64,000 nt of DNA, taken from assembly GCF_963576545.1 (NCBI RefSeq), contig NC_083655.1:3611871-3675870 (forward strand). Direction: 5' to 3'. Below are positions 22,961-33,596 of the stretch, one piece after another. The stretch's first letter is position 1. Every line of letters begins with the position of its first letter. Both the position numbers and the translations under genes were made by a program. This DNA is from Limanda limanda. Its lineage: Eukaryota > Chordata > Actinopteri > Pleuronectiformes > Pleuronectidae. The notes below the pieces were generated by a model. That model searched no databases, was not told where the DNA came from, and worked only from the letters and a program-made list of their open reading frames with translations.

Positions 22961-25900
22961 TGTAACTGAAGTGTCACCGATGAATCTACTTGCATGAAAA
23001 CAACCGCCGCTCCATCAAACTGTGCACGAACACGTGAGATCCAGGTTAGCGCCGGTGGCTCAGGGCTCTCACCTAATATCTAAATTCAATTTTTTTGTTA
23101 AGATGGACAGATTGAATTTGTGCCCAATATTCACTGCCTTGGTAAATCAACAAATCCAGATTTCCCTTCCCACAGTGAAGCTCCGGGGGTTTGACCCTCA
23201 GGCAGATTTTCTCCGAGTAAAGAACCGATGACACTCATCAATCATTGTGACTGAGTCCGGACTGATTGGCGTATCCATCCTCATCCGAGCTGTCTGTACC
23301 CATTAGTGAGCAGGATTACATTTGAGCCCTAATGCATTTACAGGTGATTATTTTAGTTCCTCTGCTATTAAGCTACTTATGTGTTAAACTTGACTATTTT
23401 TTCCCCAACTGTCAATAAAGCTCAGCAGCTCAGTCATTAAGTGTTAGTTATTTAATAAGTTTGTTCTGGGTTTAATCTCCATGTATCAGTCTTCACTAAG
23501 CACTGTTCCTCTAACTTTGTGCTGTGAAAAGTTCCTAAACCCACCTGCCAGTAGATCAGTGGGGATTTCACGCTAATGGGAACTACGGCTCTTTTCCTGG
23601 ACTCTTCTTGTTTCCCAGGGGCCATGAAATGGACGCAGGGGGGCCGGGGGTCCAATTTAAACCAGGAAGAGACAAGGTTTAGTTGGACGTGACCAACAAC
23701 TTTATTCGAGTTGAGTTGGAGCAGATATAACGAAGCACGTACCAGAACAACCCAACTGATCGTTACCAGACTTCCCTTGCAACCAAACCAAACTCGTGGA
23801 AAATTTATGTGAACACGAAGATTCAGATTTACGATGGATTTCCATTTATTATCGGCAAAGACGTGGGTTCAAGACCTCTGAGGAGATGGATGATTAAGAA
23901 AGTCACAGTCGGAGAACGTGTTTTAAAACCTCTGTTCTTTAGGGTTCTCTCATGCACAGTAATCTCCCCAGACAGTCGCTACTTACGCTTTAAAATACTG
24001 TCTGACACGAGCTGTGCTTTTTATTCACTGTTCTCTGCAAAGATGTGAGAGCGTCTTTTCAGTTTCAAGTGCATAAATGAACTGTTTGTACAGAGCTGCA
24101 TGGAAGTGTCACGTTTTTATTAATATTTCTAAGTGTTTGATTAGCTCCGACATCAAATTAAGAAGAAAGGACCAATTATGGATAAGATATACCTTCAAGA
24201 GATAATTCGATTTAACACATCATTTACAGTATGTGCACAATGTGGTTAGAATGTACATCCACATTAAATCAACACTGATAAATTAATGCTGACTTGTTTA
24301 TAAACTTCCCGTCACATCCCCATCAGATACGAGTGAAACAAATATCTCGGCAGTTTCAGTGCTTTCCTGCAATTTGGAGATTTTGAGCATCTCTAAAAAT
24401 ACAATATCTTATCAGAGTTCATACATAATTAATGCCTGGTCATTTTACATAAGGAGTGGGAGTTCTCTTTCTCGTTGCCCTTGCCAATCATCCCGTGTCC
24501 GCACAGAAACGTCGGGTTCAGCCAATCGTCTGCATCCGACCCGTCAGCGTTTTTTTGATCAATGCCATGAAAACCCCGGCGTCCTGGGAATATTCCTCCA
24601 GTTGCTGTAGAAACAAATTATCCATCCGAGAAATGGATGTTTTCCTTTTCACTCGTCTGATTCACTTACCAGTTGTTGATCAACGCTGACGACTCCCTCA
24701 GAGAAAGAATATCTGCAGAATAAAGTTGTTGTCAGCCAGGCAGAGAAACAAGATATGCTTATTTGTTTTAAATGTTTGTGCAGGTGCTTCGGTTTCAGCA
24801 CAAACCTGCTGCACCTGCTGGTGATGCTGCTAAGACCCTGTGGAGAGTTTACTCTAATACTTCTCCAAACAATTTCCCACTTCACTTGTTTGGAAATGCT
24901 AATAACACCACCAGGGAAACGAGTGGTAAAAATAAATGTCTCTGCCTTTGTCGTCCACATTTGTTTCCATTATTGGGTTTCTGTGTCACAGGGATTCGTC
25001 TTGTCTCTCAGCCTCGTCCCTGCTAATAGACAAGAAAACGAGACAAATGAAAGATAAAGGTTACGTAGGTTTGTGGCAGATAGATTGTTTTATGTTTGCT
25101 ATTTAATAATATATAATGTTTTAATTTACTTAATCGTTTTAACCAAAATAACCCGGTCTCGTTGTGCATGTCTTTTAAAACGTTCCCTTCGCAGTATTAT
25201 ATTCAGATGGGAAATTGGCCCAAGAAGGGGTTAGCGATTGCTGACCACCCCCCCTCCCCCCCCTGTATGTTTCCTGTCATAGACAACTTCAATAATCTAA
25301 AGAGCATCTGTCAAAAAAATCATGCAGTCAGCAGCAGCTGTCCATTTCCATTCCTGATCGACGTAATGCGTCTATCTGAGCGCTGGCAGGAAGCAGATAG
25401 GACGAGTCCCGCTTATTTTGAATTTATGAATCTTTAAGTGAACCTGCGGGTCACGTCGGCCACGGTTTGTGAAATATTTGCATGTGACCAGTGCGGTCGG
25501 TTTGTGTTACTTATAAATGGATTATAAACGTATCGTGTGGTAATGTGTGTGGACAGAATTATCTGTTTAAACAGTTTACAAAATGAAATTTAAAATAAGA
25601 AATCTTTAAATCCACAAAACGTATTCGTGCTGATTGCTTCTACCTTCCAGTCTTCTATGATTTAATGAGGTTATAAACACCTGGTCAGACCATTGGACTG
25701 TTTACTGGATTTACTTTCTCCTTAACTGTCTAATATAAAAGTAAATTGCCCAAATATATATAAATACTTTCATAAAAGAGGTGTATGGATACTGTTTCCT
25801 GGAAGCTGACCTGTACAACCTACATTGAATTTTTAAAAACGACAAAAGAAACTTAGAATTCATCAAAATGAAACAATAAATAACTAAATAAAACTTGTAT

Positions 25901-27339
25901 TTCAACCAATCAGGCTGTAGCTGCTTTAGTTGTACCTGTAAACTGTGTAAAAACATGTGAAAAAGTATAGAAATATGGAAATACTAGACAGTAAAGCTTT
26001 CTATTATGGTATTTTCCTTTACTAGCTGAATTCATCTAATCCATATTAGAGTCATGGCAAATTTTCAATATCTGACTTACAGTTTCAACACGTCCAGACA
26101 AACATGTTCCCTGCAGGGACCAACCTCAAATATAACAGCCTTTACACAAAGTATTAAATAAGTAATTTAAGATGTATTTCATTAGTTAATTTTAATAAGC
26201 AGAATAAAATTCTCATGTTGTTTTTTTTTAACTCTCGCTTTAATATATTTTCTTTTTTTTTTCACACCATAAAATATTTAAAGCGAGATGTCTGTATCAG
26301 TGTAGTGACTTCTGAATACATCCGGTACAGTGGGGAAAGTTTCGAATCATGTGAGGCAATAATCCATTATGCATTAATTAAACTTGCCAGCCCTTTTGTA
26401 ATCTAAATTTAATTGACTCGTTAAAAACTAAATTGCATAAATTAATGGTCTGGAGAGTGCACGGACAAAAATAAAAGATTTCCTAATGTTGCTCGTGGCT
26501 TTGAGGGAGGAGAGAAGCTTTTTGTTTAACACGGGACAAATTATGTTTCCAAAACGGGATAAATGTGCAGCTAATAACGTGATTAACCTGTCGAGACCTG
26601 AGTCGCACTAAAAAAAGATTTTTAAAACCGAAAGCGTTGTTTCAAAACGACTTCTTAAACCGGAGAAACGTGACATTCACTAAAAACGTAATATCTGAGC
26701 AAATGAAGCAGATAGAAACATGACATTAAAACCAATGGGGAGCTTTAAACCAGTGGCTTCACTGGATATCACTGGAAACAACAAGCACGCTCTTGTTTTA
26801 AGATTTGTTTTAATGGTAATGGACTCTAGGTCAAAAGTAGACAAGTTCAATAAAAGCCAGAAAGTTGAACTTCTCCTATAGTTCTATTTCTATCTGCTTC
26901 GGATTTAGAAAAATAAAACTTTTGGTGTCCTTGTGGTCACGACACCGGCTCTCCTGAAATCCTCCTCCTCCCTCCGCTCCTCAGACACACGACTCTCACC
27001 TTGACCCCCCCCCCCCACCAGTACCGGCACATCAGCAGACACGCCGAAGTCTGACTCTTCTAAGTCGTTGTTATTTTTATCCGAGTAACAGCTGTACTCC
27101 CTTCGCTCAGGTCGTCAGCCGCCGTCTGAACTTCGACTGTCGGAAACTATCTTTTTAAGGGCGAAGAAAAACACCAAAGAACACAAAGGAAAAACATTCT
27201 CCATGGTGCACTTTGAGTTTCCTGTTGTAGAATCTGTCAAATCAAGATGTTTCTCAACGACAACGTCTTGTAAAGAAAGCGTAAATCTCGCCCTCCTCTC
27301 GTTCTTCCTTTCTTTTCTCCATAAAGCATGGCTGTAAAT
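22961..27339. other. Long unique noncoding stretch
   Basis: Another ATTTGCAT octamer at 25476-25483, C runs near 25247-25263 and a C12 run at 27005-27016. AT-rich 25.5-26.5 kb. No gene or repeat family recognised. Confidence 0.5.
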
Positions 27340-27613
27340 CCTATTTACAGGGCGCCGTTAATAAGATGTCCATTTTTCCCTCGATTTAAACTTCATTTTA
27401 CCCGCCACGCCACAGATTATGGATCGCCCTGTCGCTGCCGCGGCGCTTGTAGCAGACGTGTGTGATTTAGATGGAAGCCGGTGGTTTTATTGCAGAGCCG
27501 CTGTCGATGAACGCCGGCACAACAACCGGGCGGCGTGCTCCCGGCGCCGCGGCCTCGTCCACTTCCCTAACCCTCGGTTGAAAGATCCTCAATATTTAAA
27601 TAAACATAAATGA
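27340..27613 (+). other. CpG-rich block with a 64-codon open frame
   Basis: The segment 27401-27560 holds about twenty CpG pairs, far denser than its AT-rich flanks, so it looks like a small CpG island. A frame from ATG at 27419 to a stop at 27611-27613 encodes 64 residues, Arg- and Ala-rich, with no motif that I recognise. No TATA box, strong Kozak context or splice partner is evident. It could be a promoter or first exon of an undetected transcript, or an unmethylated regulatory element. Gene call not supported. Confidence 0.35.
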
Positions 27614-28151
27614 GGCTCCGCTAACAGGAAATCGACGGCACGCGTCTTAAAAATACGATGATGTATTAAACTACTCGCGGGAATGAATGGATGCGCTGAA
27701 GGAAGCCATTACACGTCGGCCATTAGCAGTGCATCATTTGGAAATAAGCTGATCAGCACTTTTAGAGATGTAACCGCCGTTCCTGGAGGAGATGGATGTC
27801 CTCGTGCGCATTCGTTTTCATTTGGATACGTGTCGCGCCGCTCGCTCGGAATCCATAACGCATTAGGGTACGATGAAGCCTAAATATGAACACAAGGTTT
27901 AGTTTTTAATAACCATAACGGCTGCACGCACTCGTACGACACGTTTTAAATGCTGTCGAGGAGAACAGTTGTTTCAAGAGGCAAATGAATCAAAGTAATT
28001 TAAACTGTACGACGGTTAAAAGGCTCCCATGGAATTACAGAGACGCCGTGGAAATACTTATCATGTACACACAAACTGCAGCCGTTATAATAACCACCTT
28101 TTTACACCACATCAGATGAAAGAGTGGAAGATAAGTTAGGGCGTCACATGA
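27614..28151. other. Unique noncoding DNA, nothing recognised
   Basis: CpG frequency stays somewhat raised to about 27950. No feature called. Confidence 0.45.
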
Positions 28152-28159
28152 CACCAGGA

Positions 28160-29200
28160 CAGGGGCGTTTCTAGGTTTCTGAAAGATCCGGGGCTTAGCC
28201 CAGGGCCAAAACGTAACTGCGCATGCAATTTTTGAAAATAATAACAAATAACAGAATAAACAATGTATGCAGTTTATTAATACCAATGGTAAAAATATAG
28301 ATTTTCACAAACTTCCCTTTGTCTTAACAAAAAAGTGCCTCATTCATAAGCACCAACATTAAACATTTCGATAATAAATGAGTCACATAGTCATATATGT
28401 ATTCTTCACATATTTGTATTAGTTTCACAATAGTAAACAATGTCTGAAAAAGTATACAATGCAGAAATGCAGAAAGATAAGATGTTTAAAAGGCTCTTGC
28501 CTTTTAAACATCTTATCTTTCTGTAGTCATGCGTTTGTCTTTGTTCATTTCTTTTCTTCTACAGTATATCTGTCTTTACTTTACACTTTCCATATTGTGT
28601 ATACTTGTACATTTGTCTGTGTATTATTAACTGTTACTCTGCATGTATTGTCTTTCTTTGTTCATTTCTTGTTTGTAGTGAACTTTTTATTTTCACTCGT
28701 TTCACTGTTTCTTGCTCCTTTCTTTGGACCTTTGTCCTTTGAGCACAAGTGGGTATCTCCTCGGTTTGACTTGGGCAAACCGGTCAATGACTTCTGGTCC
28801 ATCACACTACTAGTCATTAACGTTAGCTAGCTAGAGCATTCTAGCTGCAGACAAAGTACATGATATACATTTGCATTCAATTATAACATTATATACATTT
28901 ACCATAAGTAAGGTTTTCAAAACGTTTACAGACATTTTAATTACTGACATATAATAAAGACATTGTGAAATCTAGGGCTTGTGCTCACTACTCACCTGTT
29001 GTAAACAGTGAGAGACTGGCTGCTGAAGTGTACTGACGCACTTGTTGCTCTGTTCTCGTGCGGTAAATGAGGGGCGTTCAAGGACCGTCGGAAAGTCGAT
29101 TTTTTTTTTTTTTTTTTTTTTACCAAAAAATTAGATTCGGGGCTAATCAAATTAGATCCGGGGCTTTAGCCCCGAATAAAACAGCCTAGTGACGCCACTG
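28160..29200 (+). mobile_element. Complete non-autonomous hAT-type DNA transposon
   Basis: A 1,041-bp element is bounded by identical 8-bp direct repeats, CACCAGGA, at 28152-28159 and 29201-29208. An 8-bp target-site duplication is the hallmark of the hAT superfamily. The left end begins CAGGGGCGTTTCTAGG; the right end, complemented, begins CAGTGGCGTCACTAGG, a 16-bp terminal inverted repeat with 13 matches. Further in, both ends carry a CGGGGCT(T/A)AGCCC-type palindromic word, a likely subterminal binding repeat. No transposase frame is present: the 123-codon plus frame at 28459-28830 has no hAT dimerisation or zinc-finger motif. It must have been moved by an enzyme encoded elsewhere. A T22 run lies near the right end (29100-29121). 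Intact flanking duplications suggest a fairly young insertion. Confidence 0.92.
28470..28523. repeat. Perfect 25-bp inverted repeat (hairpin) inside the transposon
   Basis: Arms 28470-28494 and 28499-28523 are exact reverse complements, separated by the 4-base loop TCTT. The match is full over all 25 pairs. It sits in the left third of the hAT-type element. Transcribed RNA would fold into a long uninterrupted stem; whether it is transcribed cannot be seen here. Confidence 0.95.
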
Positions 29201-29208
29201 CACCAGGA

Positions 29209-30030
29209 AATACGATAACCAGGATATTTAAAAAAATGAAAATCTCATGTATTTCAACGCCTCTCGTATCCTTTCTGCTATTCTTTGCAGTAGCTATCTC
29301 TTCACTTGCATCTTTTTAAAAAGTGTAATGATTGCTCTATTTATCAAACTCCTTATCTTGGCATCTTTTGGCTTTGATAATTGTTTTGTGAAAATCTGAT
29401 ATCCCGACAGGCCTGGAGGTGGAAGAGCTGCCGGTGGAACTGCCAGTGTTTTCTTTCAAATTGAGCCAAAATCTTGTGTTTTCTTTGTTAATGGCAGAAA
29501 ACATCTTACTTTTATGGACGTCTATGCAAACTAAGCTCATTTTCATTAGCTCCCCCCCCCCGCCCCTCTGTTCCTCCACTTCTACAGTAAACAACCAGGG
29601 GTCTCCTCTCCTCGCTGATTGAAACAAGGCTGCCTGACACAGTGACTCACGCAATCTCACTCATCATTTTCACAAGGTTGCCTCCATTATATCTGTTATC
29701 ACACAGACGGCGACGCGACTCCGTAAATGAGCACAAAACAAAAAGGTTAAATAGTGTCGACTGCTTTGAATATCCCCGGAACTCACATGAACACCAGGAA
29801 GGCGTCTGGCGTAGAAAATTGTTGTTTGAGCCTCGACAGCAAACAACAGACTAATAATTGCACAAAATTATGGACGATGCCAATATTTGCAGTTTGCTCG
29901 AGCAACTGATGAGACAATGAAGAGGTTTTTAAATCCAGTTTTTATCTTGTTATCTGTTTGTAATCGATGGAAACTTCACATCAGTCATTCGTCAGTTTAA
30001 AGATGTTGGACTCGGCAGCAATGGATGAGG
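29209..30030. other. Unique noncoding DNA
   Basis: A C-rich tract lies at about 29551-29566. No supported gene; opposed open frames of 107 and 67 codons overlap near 29337-29660 without motifs. Confidence 0.5.
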
Positions 30031-30048
30031 AGCTAATTAGCTAATTAG
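30031..30048. promoter_or_regulatory. Paired homeodomain sites
   Basis: The word AGCTAATTAGCTAATTAG holds two TAATTA cores eight bases apart and is nearly palindromic. TAATTA is the classic homeodomain core; paired cores are used by homeodomain dimers. Site use is inferred from the word alone. Confidence 0.4.
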
Positions 30049-30963
30049 ACGGAGGAGAATATATTTACTCAAGAATGTTTACATACTTAATATGATTACT
30101 TGTTTATGTTTATGTAGTGAAACAGGATTTGTAGAGAAGAGGAGTCTTGCTGTATCTGTGGAGGTATAGAGGCCAATACACGATTAATACACCTAGTTTC
30201 CAAATGTATATTAAAATAAAATCCTTTTCATTCCATATTTTCTTCCTCCCCCCCCCACACTCTATATTCCCAGCTCCTCCTCTTGACGTCTCATTGCCAC
30301 GGAATCAGATTGAGAGTCAAAGATCACCGGAGACTTCACAATAATTTATATGCAAATCGGATGCCATCCATTAGCCTTTCACAGAATCAGTTGAGATTAT
30401 TAGAGAAAACAGAGCACCTGATCCCCCCCCCCCCAAACCTCTGGAGATGTTTTAAGAGATTCACCTTCACTCGTCACGGCCTACCTGATGTCACATCCTC
30501 GTTTCCCACGACTCTGTTGATGGATGCTTGGACATGTTGGGAAATTAAATTTGAGATTAACGTGGCTCCGGATCATGTTAAGCCAGTCGGATATATATGT
30601 AAGGGCAAATATTAGAAGCAGAATACAACCGGTAGAACAGCGGTTCTAGAATGTAAACTGTGCCCATGGTGAATAAAAAATAGCCTCGGAGCCGAAATAC
30701 CCACGGGACGCCGTCTGTGGCCATTGTTCCTGCTGCTGCACAGATATATTTGGCTCGTTCTCTGTGCAGCAGCAATAACATTGTGGCCGTTGTTACAAAT
30801 GATGGCTAGTTTGGATGAAGGCACGAGAGAGTAATGGGTTAGGGCGCCGCATCTCCGCTAATTAAATGATGGCGAGCAGGCCGTCGAGAGAGAAATGCTC
30901 TAATTTTTCAAACGGTGACACGCCACCGGGAACATTATGTGCCAGCTATCAACATACATAACA
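30049..30963. other. Unique noncoding DNA
   Basis: Holds an octamer ATGCAAAT at 30350-30357 within a balanced block (30270-30420) and two C runs near 30248 and 30424. No gene recognised. Confidence 0.45.
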
Positions 30964-30973
30964 GGGGGAGAGA

Positions 30974-30994
30974 GGGGGGGGGGGGGGGGGGGGG
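30974..30994. repeat. Homopolymer G tract (21 bases)
   Basis: Twenty-one consecutive G. The length may be a sequencing or assembly estimate. The tract can in principle form a G-quadruplex. Confidence 0.95.
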
Positions 30995-31480
30995 ACGCCG
31001 GGGCGACAGGTTTCCTAATGAAGGGGTTCGAGCTCTGCAGCGGTGTTTCCATCTGCTGTCAGATCATCTGGCCGAACGTGTCAAAGCATCCGCACGCTTC
31101 ACCACTGATGTTTACCTTCATTGCTTGTCAGGACACAGTGGACTGGGCCCTTCCAATTATTTGTTCAATTACCCAGACACAACACATATTCCTCCCTCCA
31201 CAGTGTCAGGGTGCTTTCTGTAAGACTGCGAGTTCATGATCACCGCAACCTGTCAGAGCGGCAGAGGGCTGGAGGTAAAAATAAAGTTTGTGGGTATGAA
31301 TGTCCCAATCTGCAAACTGGATTTTTATGATTACTGATTAAAACTGTTGATGTGTTACTCAACACAATATCAATTTAAGTCAAAAACTAACTATTATCGT
31401 TCATAGAGAACGGGCAGAACCGAGGAAGTCACAATTACAGAGTGTGTTCGGTGTCTCGGTCAAGATGCTGCAATGAATAT
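30995..31480. other. Unique noncoding DNA
   Basis: Balanced composition to about 31210, with open frames in all plus frames of about 70-100 codons, none protein-like. Possibly a constrained noncoding block; not testable here. Confidence 0.4.
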
Positions 31481-31562
31481 TGAATTGAATACTTATTTAT
31501 TTAAGCCTCGGAAGACACATTGAGGGATAAGACCCTCATTTACAATGGTGCCGAGGGTACAA
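31481..31562 (+). mobile_element. Dispersed fish repeat fragment (TTTATTTAA...CATTGAG type)
   Basis: The words ACTTATTTATTTAAGCC, GAAGACACATTGAG, CCCTCATTTACAATGGTG appear in the order of a common short interspersed repeat in fish genomes as I recall it. A related, more degraded copy lies at 55026-55085. Confidence 0.65.
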
Positions 31563-33555
31563 TAAAAAAGTTGATACATTAAAAGTGAATACATTGAATA
31601 AATAGGAATGAAATAAATATGCATATATATATATACACATTAATACAAGGTATAAAACAATTCTAGCTTTAATGCAATTAAAGCAATAATGTGCAATGGT
31701 TGAAATCTGGAGGAACAGTTTGTGTTTTTAATTCAATTGTCGCAGGTTGTGCTCATTTAGCATGTTGTAGCATGTTGTATTTTCCATTAAAGGCTTTAGA
31801 GTTTCAACAAATGGTTATTAAAACCCATCACATTTGTGAAGAAGAAGAGTTATTGAGCATTTCAGTGAATATTCAGACTGGATATACTTGAAACCACATT
31901 TATGCTTTGAAAAATGACAAATATCCCCAAAACCTCTCTCGAACTGTCATCCTGCCCATTAACTGAACGGTGACTGACTACTTACGATCTACTTTTAAAT
32001 GATCCATTAAGTGCTTTATAAGAGACTCCTCTCAGCTCTGTCCCAGGTCCCCATCAATAGTCGAGTGGAATAATCCATCTGCAGCTTCTGGACGTTTCTC
32101 CTTGTCCAGCCTGAACGATACCAGACATCGTCCTCTGCCATTTGGTGCCGTGCAGCCTGTGTAGCTCAGATTGTTTGGATCATATGAACCCTTCCTGTTC
32201 TTTCTCACTACATGTTGTAGATTCCATTTTGTGCCTGTTTGAAATCCAATGATTCATGTGAATAATTCCCCGGCTTAATTTCTTCCTCCTTCTTCTCCTT
32301 TGATTGATTTATTGATTGTCACTCTGGATTGATCAGCAGATAAATCAATCCAACATGGAATCTAGTGTGTATAGTATCCCTCTTATAGAAGACGTACATG
32401 ATGTGTATTGGATTTTCATTATATGTAAAATAAGTAACTTGGTGATTCACGCCACATGACGTAGCTTCTCAGCAGCAAATATTCACAATAGGTAAACAAG
32501 CTAAAGGCAGAATTCATGGATCAATTAAAGTGCATGATTTTAACAAACATCTTTGTCTTGTTACAGTCTGTATATAAAAATAGACGACATGTCTGGTGCT
32601 CAGTCTCAGCTGTCAATCATGATGTTTAACCCCGATTGTATACCTTAAATAACAACTTCAAACTAAACCTACAACTTTTGAGCTACTTAAAATGACAGGA
32701 ACCATCCGTAAAGGGAAAACAAGATCCATGTCCCATCCACTAACATGGAGGAGTTGGGCTTTATGAGACGGATCCGGATCTGCTCTTTTAGGTTTGTGTT
32801 GTTTTTGACTTCAGTGTCGATTCCAGTTCTTGATCACTTTTGCTTTTGGTTTGATTCCAGGATTAAAGACTGAGAAGAAGAACGAAGTCTCGTCGTTGCA
32901 TCACCCGGCAACACACTTCATTTTTTTTAAAGAAACGTGTGTAACTAATGTAACACGTTAAAAAAAGCTAATTTAACAGCACTCCTTGTCGTAGTGTACG
33001 TGAGATTTTCATATATTTGACAGTTCACTGATCTGCAGAGGCCAATTTTAAAAGTGACGAGACGTTCAAAAGAATCACGTTCGAATCTGCTTCTCAAATA
33101 ACAAGAGACTCAGTTCAGTTCAGTTTCTTCTACTTTTCTCATTATTCCCTCAAAATTAATATTAACAAACACAAGAAGACGAGTGCAGATCTTTGTTGTT
33201 TCCTTTGCAACAGAGTATTAATCCTGCATGTCGAGCGTCGTGGTTCTTTTAATAGGATGTGAGGTGGACAGTTCTCAGTAATCACTGTGGTTCCATGTGA
33301 TGACTGAACTCTTTTCTCAAGCAGCTTATCCATCCTCCTTGTGCAGGGGCACAAAAAAAAAAAAAAGAAATCACAAGCAATGTTATTTTTCAACTTGAAT
33401 TATCTGTGCTACTGGTCCGTGCTGCTGCTGCAGTGATTCATTTTAAAAATTCAATTTTGCAGCTTAAACACTATCTGAGTGTAATGGGAACAGGGATATT
33501 AAGCATTGCCAAATTAAAACTATCCATAACACTGATTAAAAGCACAGCTCTGACG
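31563..33555. other. Unique noncoding DNA
   Basis: A short AT array at about 31622-31635 and an 11-bp inverted repeat (GATTGATTTAT / ATAAATCAATC) near 32302-32350. No gene or repeat family recognised. Confidence 0.5.

Positions 33556-33581
<26 letters not shown>
33556..33581. repeat. CA microsatellite
   Basis: Thirteen CA units followed by a short GA tract to about 33596. Confidence 0.95.
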
Positions 33582-33587
<6 letters not shown>

Positions 33588-33596
33588 GAGAGAGAG

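Noticed and set aside
23050..23200. tRNA-like GGTGGCTCAGGG and GGGTTTGACCC words
   Set aside because: They lie about 130 bases apart, too far for one tRNA head, and no stems pair.
28459..28830. 123-codon frame, possible transposase remnant
   Set aside because: Begins within the hairpin and is hydrophobic without any hAT transposase or zinc-finger motif; inside a non-autonomous element.
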